In this document: positions 24,721-32,639 of the stretch, piece by piece
Numbering within the stretch: the stretch's first letter is position 1
How the letters are laid out: the number at the start of each line of letters is the position of its first letter
Source: Salinarimonas soli
GTDB lineage: Bacteria > Pseudomonadota > Alphaproteobacteria > Rhizobiales > Beijerinckiaceae
Length of the DNA stretch: 39,632 nucleotides
Reading direction: 5' to 3'
Assembly (NCBI RefSeq): GCF_008386575.1
Contig: NZ_VUOA01000031.1
Coordinates: forward strand, 1 to 39,632
Notes under the pieces: generated by a model
Told to the model about the DNA's origin: nothing
Database searches by the model: none
What the model saw: the letters and a program-made list of their open reading frames with translations, nothing else
Translations under genes and position numbers: made by a program

Positions 24721-25122
24721 ATGCCCGGAACGAACGACCGCAAGATCCTCCTCGTGGATGACGATCCACTCGTGCGCGCGACTATCGCTGAAGCCCTCAT
24801 CGACGAAGGCTTTGTGGTGCTCCAGGCTGCCAACGCGAGCGAGGCTGTCGCTGTCCTACAAGCGCGCGCCGACGTGCTGGCCGTGATCTCCGACATTGAC
24901 ATGCCCGGCACCATGAACGGCATCTCGCTCGCGTGGGAGATCAAGAACCAGTGGCCGAACACGCCCGTCACGCTGATCTCGGGTCGGGTCCATCCTCCGG
25001 CTGGAACAGTGCCCGAAGACGTTGTCTTCGTGGCAAAGCCCCTCCGGCTCTCCGTAATGGTTGAGCACGCTGAGAGGATGGTGAGCCACGCGCTCCCCGG
25101 TGCCGACAAACCCTCGCAGTGA
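24721..25122 (+). CDS. Single-domain response regulator (CheY-like)
   Basis: A 133-residue stand-alone receiver. KILLVDDDPLVRATIAEALI carries the acidic pocket (DDD), ISDIDMPGTMNG holds the phosphoacceptor Asp, TLISGR gives the switch Ser, and FVAKPLRLSVM contains the conserved Lys-Pro. There is no output domain, so it probably acts by protein contact or in a phosphorelay with the hybrid kinase just upstream. Confidence 0.92.
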   Translation: MPGTNDRKILLVDDDPLVRATIAEALIDEGFVVLQAANASEAVAVLQARADVLAVISDIDMPGTMNGISLAWEIKNQWPNTPVTLISGRVHPPAGTVPEDVVFVAKPLRLSVMVEHAERMVSHALPGADKPSQ

Positions 25123-25242
25123 ACGGTGACGCCTAAGCGGGACTCAAGATCCGGAGGGCCAAAAGGCAGCAAACCGCTTGCTTCGAGTTGAACTCCAGCC
25201 TCGTCTCCTTGGTTGTCTTCAGGCATTGACTAGGAGGAGGCG

Positions 25243-25323
25243 ATGCTCAGGAATGCGATGTGCTTCATGGTTGGTGCCGTGGCGCCGCTCGGACTGAAAT
25301 TCTGGCTGGCGTTTCTGCACTAG
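25243..25323 (+). CDS. Candidate 26-residue hydrophobic small protein
   Basis: A short frame, MLRNAMCFMVGAVAPLGLKF and six more residues, preceded by AGGAGGAGG four bases before the ATG, one of the strongest ribosome-binding sites in the window. The peptide is one hydrophobic helix flanked by basic residues, like small inner-membrane proteins. It is followed by a hairpin at 25383-25424. No homologue is known to me. Confidence 0.4.
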   Translation: MLRNAMCFMVGAVAPLGLKFWLAFLH

Positions 25324-25382
25324 CAGGCCTGTCGTTATAGCCCGCTCGACCTTGCTCCGCACCATCTTTCAGGTGTAGCGGT

Positions 25383-25424
25383 GAGCCCCATCGCACGTCG
25401 TAAAGACAGTGAACGATGGGGCTC
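25383..25424. repeat. Perfect 11-base inverted repeat (hairpin)
   Basis: GAGCCCCATCG (25383-25393) and CGATGGGGCTC (25414-25424) are exact reverse complements separated by 20 bases. There is no T-run after it, so a simple intrinsic terminator is unlikely. It sits between the 26-residue frame and the next gene. Confidence 0.6.
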
Positions 25425-25507
25425 GTGTCGCCGGGAAACGCGACGAGCCGTTGAACCACAGAAGTGAGAGCAAAGCCACGCTTAGCGCTTAGGAACCTTA
25501 GCCGTGA

Positions 25508-25729
25508 ATGCGCATTGCTAAGTTGTTGTTCATGGGAGGGCTGCTCCTGATGTCCACCACCTCAACCGCCGTGTCGATCCTCGCCGCCGCCCATGACCAG
25601 TGCCGGTTCATCGTCAGCGACAAGCCTGGCGCGCTCTGCTGCGGGGCGCGGACGGTTCTCGGCTCAAGCTGGTGCATCCCTCACCACCGCTTGGTCTACA
25701 CCACTCCCCAAGCCCGCCGAGCACGCTGA
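25508..25729 (+). CDS. Small GcrA C-terminal-like cysteine/histidine protein
   Basis: A 73-residue frame whose end, CRFIVSDKPGALCCGARTVLGSSWCIPHHRLVYTT, matches the C-terminal CRWP...CG....YC..H...Y motif of GcrA cell-cycle regulators, while GcrA's N-terminal HTH is absent. The region has four Cys and two His that could bind a metal. From ATG 25508 it would have a hydrophobic N-terminus; the ATG at 25550, after GGGAGG, gives a 59-residue soluble form (MSTTSTAVSILAAAHDQ) that I find more natural. In GcrA this tail contacts sigma70 domain 2, so a sigma-binding peptide is conceivable. Confidence 0.6.
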   Translation: MRIAKLLFMGGLLLMSTTSTAVSILAAAHDQCRFIVSDKPGALCCGARTVLGSSWCIPHHRLVYTTPQARRAR

Positions 25730-25743
25730 AGGCGGGCCGGGGC

Positions 25744-25983
25744 ATGGCTGCTTTCCGGTTTCGGATCCTGACATTCCGCGCTGGGGTGCAAGTTGCATCG
25801 GTGACCCGCGCCCTGCTGCCGGACGCGAACGCCGCCTTTGCGGAAGCGGTCGAACGGGCGCGTCGGGCCGTCGAGCGCCAGAGGGTGCCGCACCGCGTCG
25901 AGTTGCTGGATCGGCGCGTCATGCTCGATGCTCTGGACATCTTGGCGAGCACAGCCCGTGAGGCAAGCCGCAGCGGGTTATGA
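25744..25983 (+). CDS. Small hypothetical protein
   Basis: Seventy-nine residues, MAAFRFRILTFRAGVQVASV then a helical, arginine-rich segment (AFAEAVERARRAVERQRVP) and MLDALDILASTAREAS. I do not recognise it. The ATG at 25744 gives a compact beta-then-helix protein 14 bases after the GcrA-like gene, so the two may be cotranscribed. Confidence 0.45.
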   Translation: MAAFRFRILTFRAGVQVASVTRALLPDANAAFAEAVERARRAVERQRVPHRVELLDRRVMLDALDILASTAREASRSGL

Positions 25984-26050
25984 GCCCCGCCGCCGAGTGC
26001 ACGGAAGCGGGCGGCGGGGTGCACGTACTGACATGCGAGCCATGCGGGAA

Positions 26051-27076
26051 TTAGCCCCTCCTGGACCTGTGGTGGGACTGCCCGGCGGCGAGGTAGTCCA
26101 GTCTCATCCCTAGCCTGCCGAGAGCATCCAAGGGTGCATCCAGCAGACCGCCGCTCGGCTCCCCCATGAGGAAGGCTCGCAAGCCTTCAGCGGGCTCACT
26201 ACACCCTTCTGCTGTACCGTAGCCCATATCGGCCATCAAGCCTGCGATCAGGGCTGGCGATGGATCCATGTAATTTTGGCGTTCCGATCGGATTGCATCC
26301 ACCGAGTGGTCGCGAACGAAGACGATCCTGCATGCCACGGGGCGGGCGGTTGCATCGTGGATCGCCGAACCGGCAAAAACGCCACAGATCAAGCTCGCCG
26401 GTGGAGGTGGCACCTGAAGAGCAAAAAAGAAGTACTTTCCGCTTTGACGGCACATGACCATGGATTGCGCGGTTCGCCCATCGCATGACAAAGCCCCGGT
26501 CATCTCGATCAGGTGACCGAAGAGTTGCTCCGAATAGGCAAGTTGAAAGGCTGCCCCGGCGCCTTGGGTGATCTCGACATGGCCAAGAATCAGCTTGCCG
26601 GATTGCGCCGGCGACCAGGCCGGCGAAAGGGCAACGAAGCGCCCGAGAAAGAGCTGGGCGGCAGACCAGGTCTGCGGGCTCGCCGGTGCGGAGGTGACTT
26701 CCTCTCGCGTCTCGGCTGCGTCGCGCAGGATTCTCTCAACGGTTGTGCCCGGCACGGCGAACCGGTCGGCGATCACTCTCGCGAACTCCTTTACCGAAGC
26801 GGCCGCGATGAAAGCCCCGGTCAGATCGTCGCCGAGCACGCGAGCCCAATCGTCGTAGACTTGGAACAGGCGAGGGGTGGCCCTGCCGGACAACCATTTG
26901 TAGACGTTCTGCTGCGTCATCGCCGTACGCGCGTTCACGGCGACGAAGCGATTGCACAGATCCTTCGGTGAAACGCCAAGAGCCGCCATCGTCAATTTGA
27001 GCTTCAGGGCAACTGGCGAGCCGCCCATCCGCTCTCGCATCGGTGTCACATCTGAGGGAACAACGGTGTCGCCCAT
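26051..27076 (-). CDS. Putative transcription regulator with N-terminal HTH
   Basis: A 341-residue protein. Residues about 23-70 (VALKLKLTMAALGVSPKDLCNRFVAVNARTAMTQQNVYKWLSGRATPR) look like an XRE-type HTH with the Q-NVYKWLSGRATP recognition region. A middle segment (about 140-290: AQLFLGRFVALSPAWSPAQ, YSEQLFGHLIEMTGALSCDG, KYFFFALQVPPPPASLICGV) is a mixed beta fold, perhaps a ligand or PAS-like sensor. No named family recognised. It is the only minus-strand gene in this part, divergent from the small secreted-protein gene. Confidence 0.7.
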   Translation of the reverse strand: MGDTVVPSDVTPMRERMGGSPVALKLKLTMAALGVSPKDLCNRFVAVNARTAMTQQNVYKWLSGRATPRLFQVYDDWARVLGDDLTGAFIAAASVKEFARVIADRFAVPGTTVERILRDAAETREEVTSAPASPQTWSAAQLFLGRFVALSPAWSPAQSGKLILGHVEITQGAGAAFQLAYSEQLFGHLIEMTGALSCDGRTAQSMVMCRQSGKYFFFALQVPPPPASLICGVFAGSAIHDATARPVACRIVFVRDHSVDAIRSERQNYMDPSPALIAGLMADMGYGTAEGCSEPAEGLRAFLMGEPSGGLLDAPLDALGRLGMRLDYLAAGQSHHRSRRG

Positions 27077-27325
27077 TCAGGATCGCGCTCCTCGGGCACT
27101 CTTCGAGCGAGGATCGTGCACCTCCTCAGCGTTCAAGTATGCAAGCTTTCCGGAGCAACTTCCATCTTCTTCCAAAGAAGGCACAAAATCGCCAAGGACG
27201 CCGCTTAGCGACTCACGCACCGTCGTCGCTGCGGTGCTTGCACAACCGACCCGAAGCCGGCCGGCGATTACCCCAAACGTGCGCGCTCTGCATTGGACCC
27301 ATGCCCGGTGACGAGGAGCGCACCA

Positions 27326-27640
27326 ATGAGGATGAAGATCATCGTAGCCGCAGCAGTTCTGCTGATGCCTGCACCTGCTTTGGCATTCGACGGGCTGGTG
27401 TTCGCCTTCACACTCGCCGGCGCCGCGCTCCCCGCACTCGCAGCGGAAGCGCACCAGACGCAGTCTCCAGCGGCAGGTGTCGCGACAGTTCCAGCTCGAA
27501 ACGTGTCGCAGGAACGAACCCCGGCGCGCTTCGCATCGTCCCGGTCGCGGCAGCGAGCGGGCATGCGCAACGGCACGATCAAGCGGAAGACGTACGCTCA
27601 TCGGGTGGCCGCTACCTCGCCAGTGAAGATCCGCCGGTGA
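27326..27640 (+). CDS. Small secreted basic protein
   Basis: A 104-residue protein. MRMKIIVAAAVLLMPAPALAF is a clear Sec signal peptide with cleavage after ALA. The mature part begins with another hydrophobic stretch and then becomes basic (SRSRQRAGMRNGTIKRK). GAGGAG precedes the ATG. No family recognised. Confidence 0.5.
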   Translation: MRMKIIVAAAVLLMPAPALAFDGLVFAFTLAGAALPALAAEAHQTQSPAAGVATVPARNVSQERTPARFASSRSRQRAGMRNGTIKRKTYAHRVAATSPVKIRR

Positions 27641-27719
27641 GTAGGGTGTGGCCCGAGGACCGGGCCAGGAACCGCGTCGACGCTGTTCATGGCTTAGCCT
27701 GGAAAGTGCGAAGGACGGT

Positions 27720-28037
27720 TTGAAAAGCGGTAGGATCAGCAAGCTCGTCGAGCACGAGATCTGCCGCCTCTACGTGGAGGAAGGGTTGGGTACCGGTCAG
27801 ATCGGCATCCGCCTGCACCTCTCCCGACCGACTATCGTTCGCATACTCGACCGCAACGGTGTTGTGCGAGATCGTAGCCGCACTGGGTTGGCGCTCGCCT
27901 CCACCGAGACGCGCCAAGCTGTGACGAGCCTTGGCGGGCAGTCGGTTCCCAGCGCAATCCGGACGTTCTCTCGCAACAGGGAGCTTGCGGCTAGCAGCGG
28001 ACGACGGTCGCACGTCGCGGACAAGAACAAAGAGTAG
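27720..28037 (+). CDS. Small homeodomain-like HTH protein (copy 2), TTG start
   Basis: A 105-residue paralogue of 1206-1523. The HTH is EHEICRLYVEEGLGTGQIGI then RLHLSRPTIVRILDRNGV. The C-terminal half keeps SLGGQSVPSA, FSRNRELAASSGR. TTG 27720 was chosen because it lines up with the copy-1 ATG and gives the same length; GTG/ATG starts further upstream would add unconserved sequence. The gene is followed 55 bases later by the small membrane-protein gene, an order also kept in copy 1, so the pair probably works together. Confidence 0.65.
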   Translation: MKSGRISKLVEHEICRLYVEEGLGTGQIGIRLHLSRPTIVRILDRNGVVRDRSRTGLALASTETRQAVTSLGGQSVPSAIRTFSRNRELAASSGRRSHVADKNKE

Positions 28038-28092
28038 ATACGTTGGAGCCCGGACCGGGTGGTTAGGTTCCACAAACAAGGGGATGCCGATC

Positions 28093-28506
28093 ATGACCGC
28101 CTCATCGCTCAGCTTCAGACTTGCTGTTGTGTTCGCGCTCTCGGGCATGGCTATGGGGATCGGCATGGCGATGTCGCAGAACCACTCGATCATGCCCGCC
28201 CATGCTCACTTGAACCTGCTCGGGTGGGTGTCACTGTTCCTGTTCGGGATCTACTACGAGCGTCGTCCACGCCTTAACGCAAGCAAGCTGGCCCTCGTGC
28301 AGGTGATCCTCTGGTCAGCTGGCACCGTCGTTCTGGCAGGTGCGGTCGCAGCCATTCACCTGGGCTACAAAGCCGCTGACCCGCTCGCTGGTTTGGCCTC
28401 CCTCATCGTGCTCGCCGCGATGCTTTTGTTCACGTACTTTGTCTCCAGGCCGGCGATTTCGTTGGGTGGAGCCCATGGCGCTCACACCGGCCGAGTAGAC
28501 TTTTGA
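28093..28506 (+). CDS. Small membrane protein with HAHLNLLGW motif (copy 2, intact)
   Basis: A 137-residue inner-membrane protein with about four helices: FRLAVVFALSGMAMGIGMAM, the NLLGWVSLFLFGIYYE helix after IMPAHAH, LVQVILWSAGTVVLAGAVAA and GLASLIVLAAMLLFTYFV. The histidines of PAHAHLNLLGW resemble metal- or heme-ligand helices in oxidase-like membrane proteins, but no cofactor can be asserted. AAGGGG lies 9 bases upstream of the ATG. It is the complete version of the gene truncated by the IS at 2488. Confidence 0.78.
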   Translation: MTASSLSFRLAVVFALSGMAMGIGMAMSQNHSIMPAHAHLNLLGWVSLFLFGIYYERRPRLNASKLALVQVILWSAGTVVLAGAVAAIHLGYKAADPLAGLASLIVLAAMLLFTYFVSRPAISLGGAHGAHTGRVDF

Positions 28507-28659
28507 TCCTGGCCTGACGTGTTCACCGACAATGGCGCCGAGGGTGCATGCCTTCGACGTCCTGCAACCGCTCCCTTAACGAGACCACGACTGCTCGAAC
28601 AGGTCCGTTGAGGCTTCCACGCCCTTACAGGGGCCGCATGCTCCTGATACGTTCTTGCG

Positions 28660-29076
28660 ATGCGCCACCGTGGCCCTCGCCGGAGCCGTCGCCTGTTCAC
28701 CGAGTTAGAAGCCCGCGCCCTGCTGCGATCCCTCGGGGAAGCCCGTCGCGCCTGCCGGCAGGCCATGTCCTCCGCGCCGATCGGCGGAGACGCCTACAGG
28801 GCTGCGGGCAGCGTCATGGACGCGATCGACAAGGCGGCCGAGATCCTGACCGGGAAGCCGGGCGCCTTCCTCCCTCGCCCGCACGGTGGCGCCAAGGATG
28901 GCACACCGAACCCCGCGCCCGGGGAGACGAGCCCTGCCCTCCAAGCCGCCATCTTCAACGTGCTGCGAGCCGAGCTCTGCGTCTCGTATGTCGACGGCGA
29001 GGGGCAGGACGATCACCTTCAAGTCCTCGCGGAAAAGGTGACGGCTGCGGCGCTGGCAGTGCCGCACATTAAATGA
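28660..29076 (+). CDS. Hypothetical protein
   Basis: A 138-residue, mostly helical protein: FTELEARALLRSLGEARRAC, then AYRAAGSVMDAIDKAAEILTG and SPALQAAIFNVLRAELCVSY. An internal ATG at 28768 would give a shorter product. No family recognised. Confidence 0.5.
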   Translation: MRHRGPRRSRRLFTELEARALLRSLGEARRACRQAMSSAPIGGDAYRAAGSVMDAIDKAAEILTGKPGAFLPRPHGGAKDGTPNPAPGETSPALQAAIFNVLRAELCVSYVDGEGQDDHLQVLAEKVTAAALAVPHIK

Positions 29077-29122
29077 CGTAGGACTGGCGCTTCATGTCGG
29101 ACACTCGTTTCACGCGATCTTA

Positions 29123-29449
29123 ATGGGTGCCACACAGAAAGAGATCTCAGTCCAAGCCATCGAGGCGTTCATGTCTGGGTGGTGGTCGAAGTCTCCACAG
29201 ATTGGGTCCGAGGGCCCGCCCTCCACGGGCGAGCAGGATGACACGACCAGATCAGTCCTACGAGCGGAGTACCTTCGCGGGAGGGCCCAGGCTGTGATGG
29301 GCGAGGCGAGTGAGCTGGTCATGCCGCATCGGAGGGCCCAGAAACACAGGCTCGCCGAACAGTATCTTAAGATCGCAGATCGCCTTGAGACCTCCGCAAA
29401 GAGGACCCGCCGGCACAGCGACGCCCAGAACTCCGACCAGCTGGCCTAG
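29123..29449 (+). CDS. Hypothetical protein
   Basis: A 108-residue polar protein. The C-terminal half is a long helix (RSVLRAEYLRGRAQAVMGEA, HRLAEQYLKIADRLETSAKR) of the kind seen in small YRxxAxxxxxLA proteins of Rhizobiales. It ends 4 bases inside the convergent gene that follows. Not recognised. Confidence 0.5.
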   Translation: MGATQKEISVQAIEAFMSGWWSKSPQIGSEGPPSTGEQDDTTRSVLRAEYLRGRAQAVMGEASELVMPHRRAQKHRLAEQYLKIADRLETSAKRTRRHSDAQNSDQLA

Positions 29450-29634
29450 GCTGCTCGGTGGTAGGCAGTCTCGGTCAGGCGGCCACAGAGATCGTCTATT
29501 TCAGCCTCAGTAGGCGCTTGGCCATCGTTCAGCGCAGCGAACTCGCGCGGCAGACTGGCAAGGTTTTCTTGCAAGTAGCGCAAGGCAGTCAGGAGCGTTT
29601 CAAGTTCTGGCTGCGCGACGGTAAGGGTATGCAT
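29446..29634 (-). CDS. Small acidic hypothetical protein
   Basis: Sixty-two residues: MHTLTVAQPELETLLTALRY, LQENLASLPREFAAL, APTEAEIDDLCGRLTETAY. Two amphipathic helices, and a GGAG-type site upstream on the minus strand. It overlaps the end of the opposing gene by 4 bases. Unknown. Confidence 0.5.
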   Translation of the reverse strand: MHTLTVAQPELETLLTALRYLQENLASLPREFAALNDGQAPTEAEIDDLCGRLTETAYHRAA

Positions 29635-29920
29635 CGGGGGATCTCCGTTTCGGTGACGGCATCTCCTTGCGGTTGATCTCCGCGTAGGGACGAACTGGAT
29701 TGGACCATAACGGGATTAACACTCCGTTCACCACTTCAAAGCGCGCTCTAAGCTAACCTATGAATCTGGGCGAGTGGGTTGGAACAGCGTATCTGCAACG
29801 CATGCTCCCCGAAGTATGAAACTTGCCGTTGGCTGGCTGGTTTCCCCGGTGGGAACGAAGGCTCGGGCAGAATGGCCCCAAGAAGGCCGATGCCGGGACA
29901 CCGCTTAGGAGGGACAAGTC

Positions 29921-30106
29921 ATGGCTCAGATCGACCATACGCCCGAACCAACCTACCGCCACACCGAGGAGCCGCGAACCGGAGCATCCACAGGGACGAC
30001 GTTCATAGGGGCGGCGCTTAACACGAACACGCTAGATCTGATTGGCGCCGCCGTTGGGGCGGGGCTGATCCTGGTTCCTCTATTGGTTGGTGCCGTCAGC
30101 CACTGA
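29921..30106 (+). CDS. Small one-helix membrane protein
   Basis: Sixty-one residues: a polar N-terminus (MAQIDHTPEPTYRHTEEPRT) and a C-terminal membrane helix (LIGAAVGAGLILVPLLVGAV). AGGAGGGAC precedes the ATG at normal spacing, which decides the start. Unknown function. Confidence 0.55.
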   Translation: MAQIDHTPEPTYRHTEEPRTGASTGTTFIGAALNTNTLDLIGAAVGAGLILVPLLVGAVSH

Positions 30107-30153
30107 AGAGCCTGCCCACGTCAATCGAGCGTCCGGTCCGGCCTAACCGGGGC

Positions 30154-30534
30154 TCAGTGCAGCGCGTGCTCGACGCCGTCGGTGCTGTGGTGGCTGCTAG
30201 GCTGATCGGCGCGCGCTAGCATGGCCCGGAGATCATCAAGCAGATCCTCGGCTGCCTCGGCGCGCTGCTCGGCCTCCGCGGCGCGGATCTCCGCCTGCCG
30301 TAGGCGCTCGGCCTGCTCCCGACGCTCTTGCTCGAGCGTCGCTTTCGCGGCATCGACGCGCTCGCTCGCGGCCCGCAGGTGCTGCTCCACGAGCGCGAGT
30401 AGCTGTAGCGAACACTCGCCGAGCTCGGCCATGCGCGACTGCGCCTCCCGGGCGCGTTGCTCCGCGTCCTGCACGGCCTCGACCAACGCCAGCGTGGCGG
30501 CGCGGACTTGCTCCGGGTCATGGATGTCGATCAT
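30154..30534 (-). CDS. Coiled-coil protein
   Basis: A 126-residue protein that is almost entirely one charged helix: VRAATLALVEAVQDAEQRAR and onward to LEQERREQAERLRQAEIRAA, EAEQRAEAAEDLLDD. Heptads of Ala/Leu suggest a coiled coil. ATG 30534 is the natural start (MIDIHDPEQ); a GTG at 30636 that overlaps the upstream stop as GTGA is an alternative giving 160 residues. Confidence 0.6.
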   Translation of the reverse strand: MIDIHDPEQVRAATLALVEAVQDAEQRAREAQSRMAELGECSLQLLALVEQHLRAASERVDAAKATLEQERREQAERLRQAEIRAAEAEQRAEAAEDLLDDLRAMLARADQPSSHHSTDGVEHALH

Positions 30535-30632
30535 GGTGCTTGCCCCCGCGGCCATGAAGCCGGTGCGGCGGTGCTTCGTCAATCGACCTGAGCCGTATGG
30601 GCGGTGGCGTGACCGCGCCAGCCGCAGCGCGC

Positions 30633-30890
30633 TCACTGGGGCATGTGCTCCAGGGAATAGGCGAGGAGCGCGGCCGAGCCGGCGTAGAGGAGCACGAGGC
30701 GCCAGAGCATGGGCCCGTGTACCGCACTTTCCTTTTGCCGGGCTGAAAGAGGCGACGTCGACGTGCTCGCTGACGGGCCGGCACCTGCAACGATCTGCGC
30801 ACGCGCACCGATGGCGGCCTCGGCACGCGCGATGGCTTCGCCAAGCGACGGGCGGCCATCGGGAGGTCGAGCGCTGAGCTGATCGGGCAT
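30633..30890 (-). CDS. Small protein with C-terminal membrane helix
   Basis: Eighty-five residues. A helix (SLGEAIARAEAAIGARAQIV) is followed by a Ser/Thr-rich linker and a C-terminal membrane segment (MLWRLVLLYAGSAALLAYSL). Its stop overlaps the GTG that could start the coiled-coil gene downstream, so the two may be translated together. Unknown function. Confidence 0.5.
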   Translation of the reverse strand: MPDQLSARPPDGRPSLGEAIARAEAAIGARAQIVAGAGPSASTSTSPLSARQKESAVHGPMLWRLVLLYAGSAALLAYSLEHMPQ

Positions 30891-30967
30891 GATGATGCCC
30901 TAACGGAAAGCCCGTAAACGGAGGCTTTCGGCGATTCTCAAGACTCGGGCGTTCACGCCGGGCTGCG

Positions 30968-31204
30968 TCACGCAGGCCGGCGGCGTCTCACCCAGGTGCT
31001 CGCTCGCGCAAGCGCCAGACGCGCCCGAAGCTTGAGGGCAATGATGCGATGCTCGCGGCTGGATAGGCGCACCCGCAAGGCATCTCGATCTGCACCGTGT
31101 GTGGTGAAGTGCCTTGCCATTGTGGCGAGATCGGCTGCTGCCTTCTCGTTTTCCTGAACCCTGCGTCGCAGCGAGGTCAACCGGCTCTCTAGCTGCTCGT
31201 CCAT
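30968..31204 (-). CDS. Small basic helical protein
   Basis: Seventy-eight residues: MDEQLESRLTSLRRRVQENE, KAAADLATMARHFTTHG, LRVRLSSREHRIIALKLRAR. Highly helical and basic, possibly nucleic-acid binding. Third of three successive minus-strand small genes. Unknown. Confidence 0.45.
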   Translation of the reverse strand: MDEQLESRLTSLRRRVQENEKAAADLATMARHFTTHGADRDALRVRLSSREHRIIALKLRARLALARASTWVRRRRPA

Positions 31205-31631
31205 GCGTCAAACCCCATGGCCATCTGAGGCCAGAACGCAGGGTGTGCGCGGCAGATGCAGCAACGAGGGTGGGCCAAGTAGCCGCACCGGATCGTTTGC
31301 CTGTCTTGCGCCGGCGCACCGCTCAGGCCAACATAGCTTGAAGGACAGAGTGCTTGGCCTGAGCCAGGCTCAGCTGCCTGCTCGGGAGATCCTTTCGTGC
31401 GTATGCAGCCCCACAGACCTGAGATCCATCAGGATCGCTGCCGCGGCCAGCGGTGGGGGACTGCTTGCCTCTGCTTTGGCGTCATGCGCTCCCGCTCGGC
31501 CTTCGTGACCGGCATCGCGAGCCGCCATGGACAGCGCCGCGTTCCCATCAGCCCGACCTAGCCTCATCCCGATCTGAACGAAGAACAGGCCGGCCGCAGG
31601 GCTCGGCGCGCTCTCCTCGTGGGATCGTGGG
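31205..31631. other. Spacer with a possible decayed cobT fragment
   Basis: No intact gene. On the minus strand near 31490-31590 a frame reads GLFFVQIGMRLGRADGNAAL, which recalls the GMRLGEGSGAAL signature near the end of nicotinate-nucleotide-dimethylbenzimidazole phosphoribosyltransferase (CobT). The following residues do not match, so at most this is a short remnant. Confidence 0.25.
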
Positions 31632-32045
31632 ATGTCCATTCTGAAGCAGTACGCCTTTATGCTCGTGGCATGCGGCCGCGCGCTGATCACCAGCACTCCT
31701 CCTGCTCAGATGCAGGCTACAGCAGCCGCAGGATGGCAGTGGCTCGAGCAGCGGCGATGGGCCTACAGGTTGACGGCCCGCATGGGCCTTACACGGTCGT
31801 CACGAGAGAGCGCCGAGATTGTCAGATTGCTTTTGGGTGTCGCCGCGCGCTTCCCACACCTCCCGGACCGGACGGTCTCCGGGCGCGAGAAGGTGTTGTT
31901 GTCGGCGATCGATGTTGCGCATAGCGAGCGGGCGAGGACGGCTCTCCAGGAACGCCTTGGCGTGGTGCCCGCCGAGGCGCAAATGCTGCAAAGCAGGCTG
32001 TGGATGGCATACGAGAGCATCGCCCGTGAACTTCGGTCCGAGTAA
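31632..32045 (+). CDS. Hypothetical protein
   Basis: A 137-residue, mostly helical protein: a hydrophobic start (MSILKQYAFMLVACGRALIT), then QWLEQRRWAYRLTARMG, SAEIVRLLLGVAARFPHLPD and LWMAYESIARELRSE. Composition and length look real, but no family is recognised and the ribosome-binding site is weak. Confidence 0.45.
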   Translation: MSILKQYAFMLVACGRALITSTPPAQMQATAAAGWQWLEQRRWAYRLTARMGLTRSSRESAEIVRLLLGVAARFPHLPDRTVSGREKVLLSAIDVAHSERARTALQERLGVVPAEAQMLQSRLWMAYESIARELRSE

Positions 32046-32423
32046 GCACTCTGACACAAGCGTCGCGGGATTCGGTAAGGCGGCCCGTCTCGCCCCCTCC
32101 GGGGCATGGGCTACACCAAGGGCCAGTCCGTCGAGATCTGCGACCTGTACGGAGCCCATTTCGCTGACCTTCGGACGCCGCCGGCTCAGGTGCCTTCCGC
32201 ACGGCCAATCGCGAGCGGCCCGTGATGGCGCATTCACCTGAAAATACAGGTGAATGACAGGTGACTGGCGCTCGCGCCGGCCGGTGAGATCTTCCTTTGC
32301 AAGTTGTCTGCAGGCCTCAGGCGGCAGCCACCCGTGCCACGGAAGCCGCAGCATCGAGCACATCGTGATGGAACCCATGTGCATGGCGTAACGTCAACTG
32401 TGCGACATGGAAGGCCACTCATC
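32046..32423. other. Gene-free stretch carrying one copy of the CACCTG repeat
   Basis: No protein-like frame. The notable content is the three-half-site repeat at 32233-32263. Confidence 0.4.
32233..32263. repeat. Three-half-site repeat, copy 1 (CACCTG-6-CAGGTG-5-CAGGTG)
   Basis: TTCACCTG, AAAATA, CAGGTGAA form a perfect palindrome with 8-base arms, followed 5 bases later by a third CAGGTG. A copy with the same spacing is at 38915-38943, and similarity continues on the right (CTGGCGCTCG versus CTAGCGTTCG). Half-sites are about one helical turn apart, as in a multimeric protein-binding site. Confidence 0.75.
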
Positions 32424-32519
32424 ATGCCTGATGCTGCTATGACTGCCGCCCTTGCTGGCGCTGCCATCGCTATGTGGACTGGCGTTGCCTCTCTCACCCG
32501 AGAAATCTGGCGCAGGTGA
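32424..32519 (+). CDS. Candidate 31-residue membrane peptide
   Basis: MPDAAMTAALAGAAIAMWTG followed by VASLTREIWRR: one hydrophobic helix with a basic end. GGAAGG lies about 10 bases upstream. Supported only by composition and this site. Confidence 0.3.
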   Translation: MPDAAMTAALAGAAIAMWTGVASLTREIWRR

Positions 32520-32639
32520 CTCAATTAGAAAAGCGCGCGCGGTTTAGTAGACCCGCACCCCTGGCAAGCTTATATAGATAGGGGTGTTGCACCCGACTTC
32601 AATCAGCTCCGCACCATCATCCGGTCGATGCGCGAACGT

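Noticed and set aside
25383-25424. Intrinsic terminator
   Set aside because: The stem is perfect but the loop is 20 bases and no T-run follows on either side.
30900-31319. A 139-codon minus-strand frame
   Set aside because: Arg/Ser-rich and overlapping the more plausible 78-residue helical protein in another frame.
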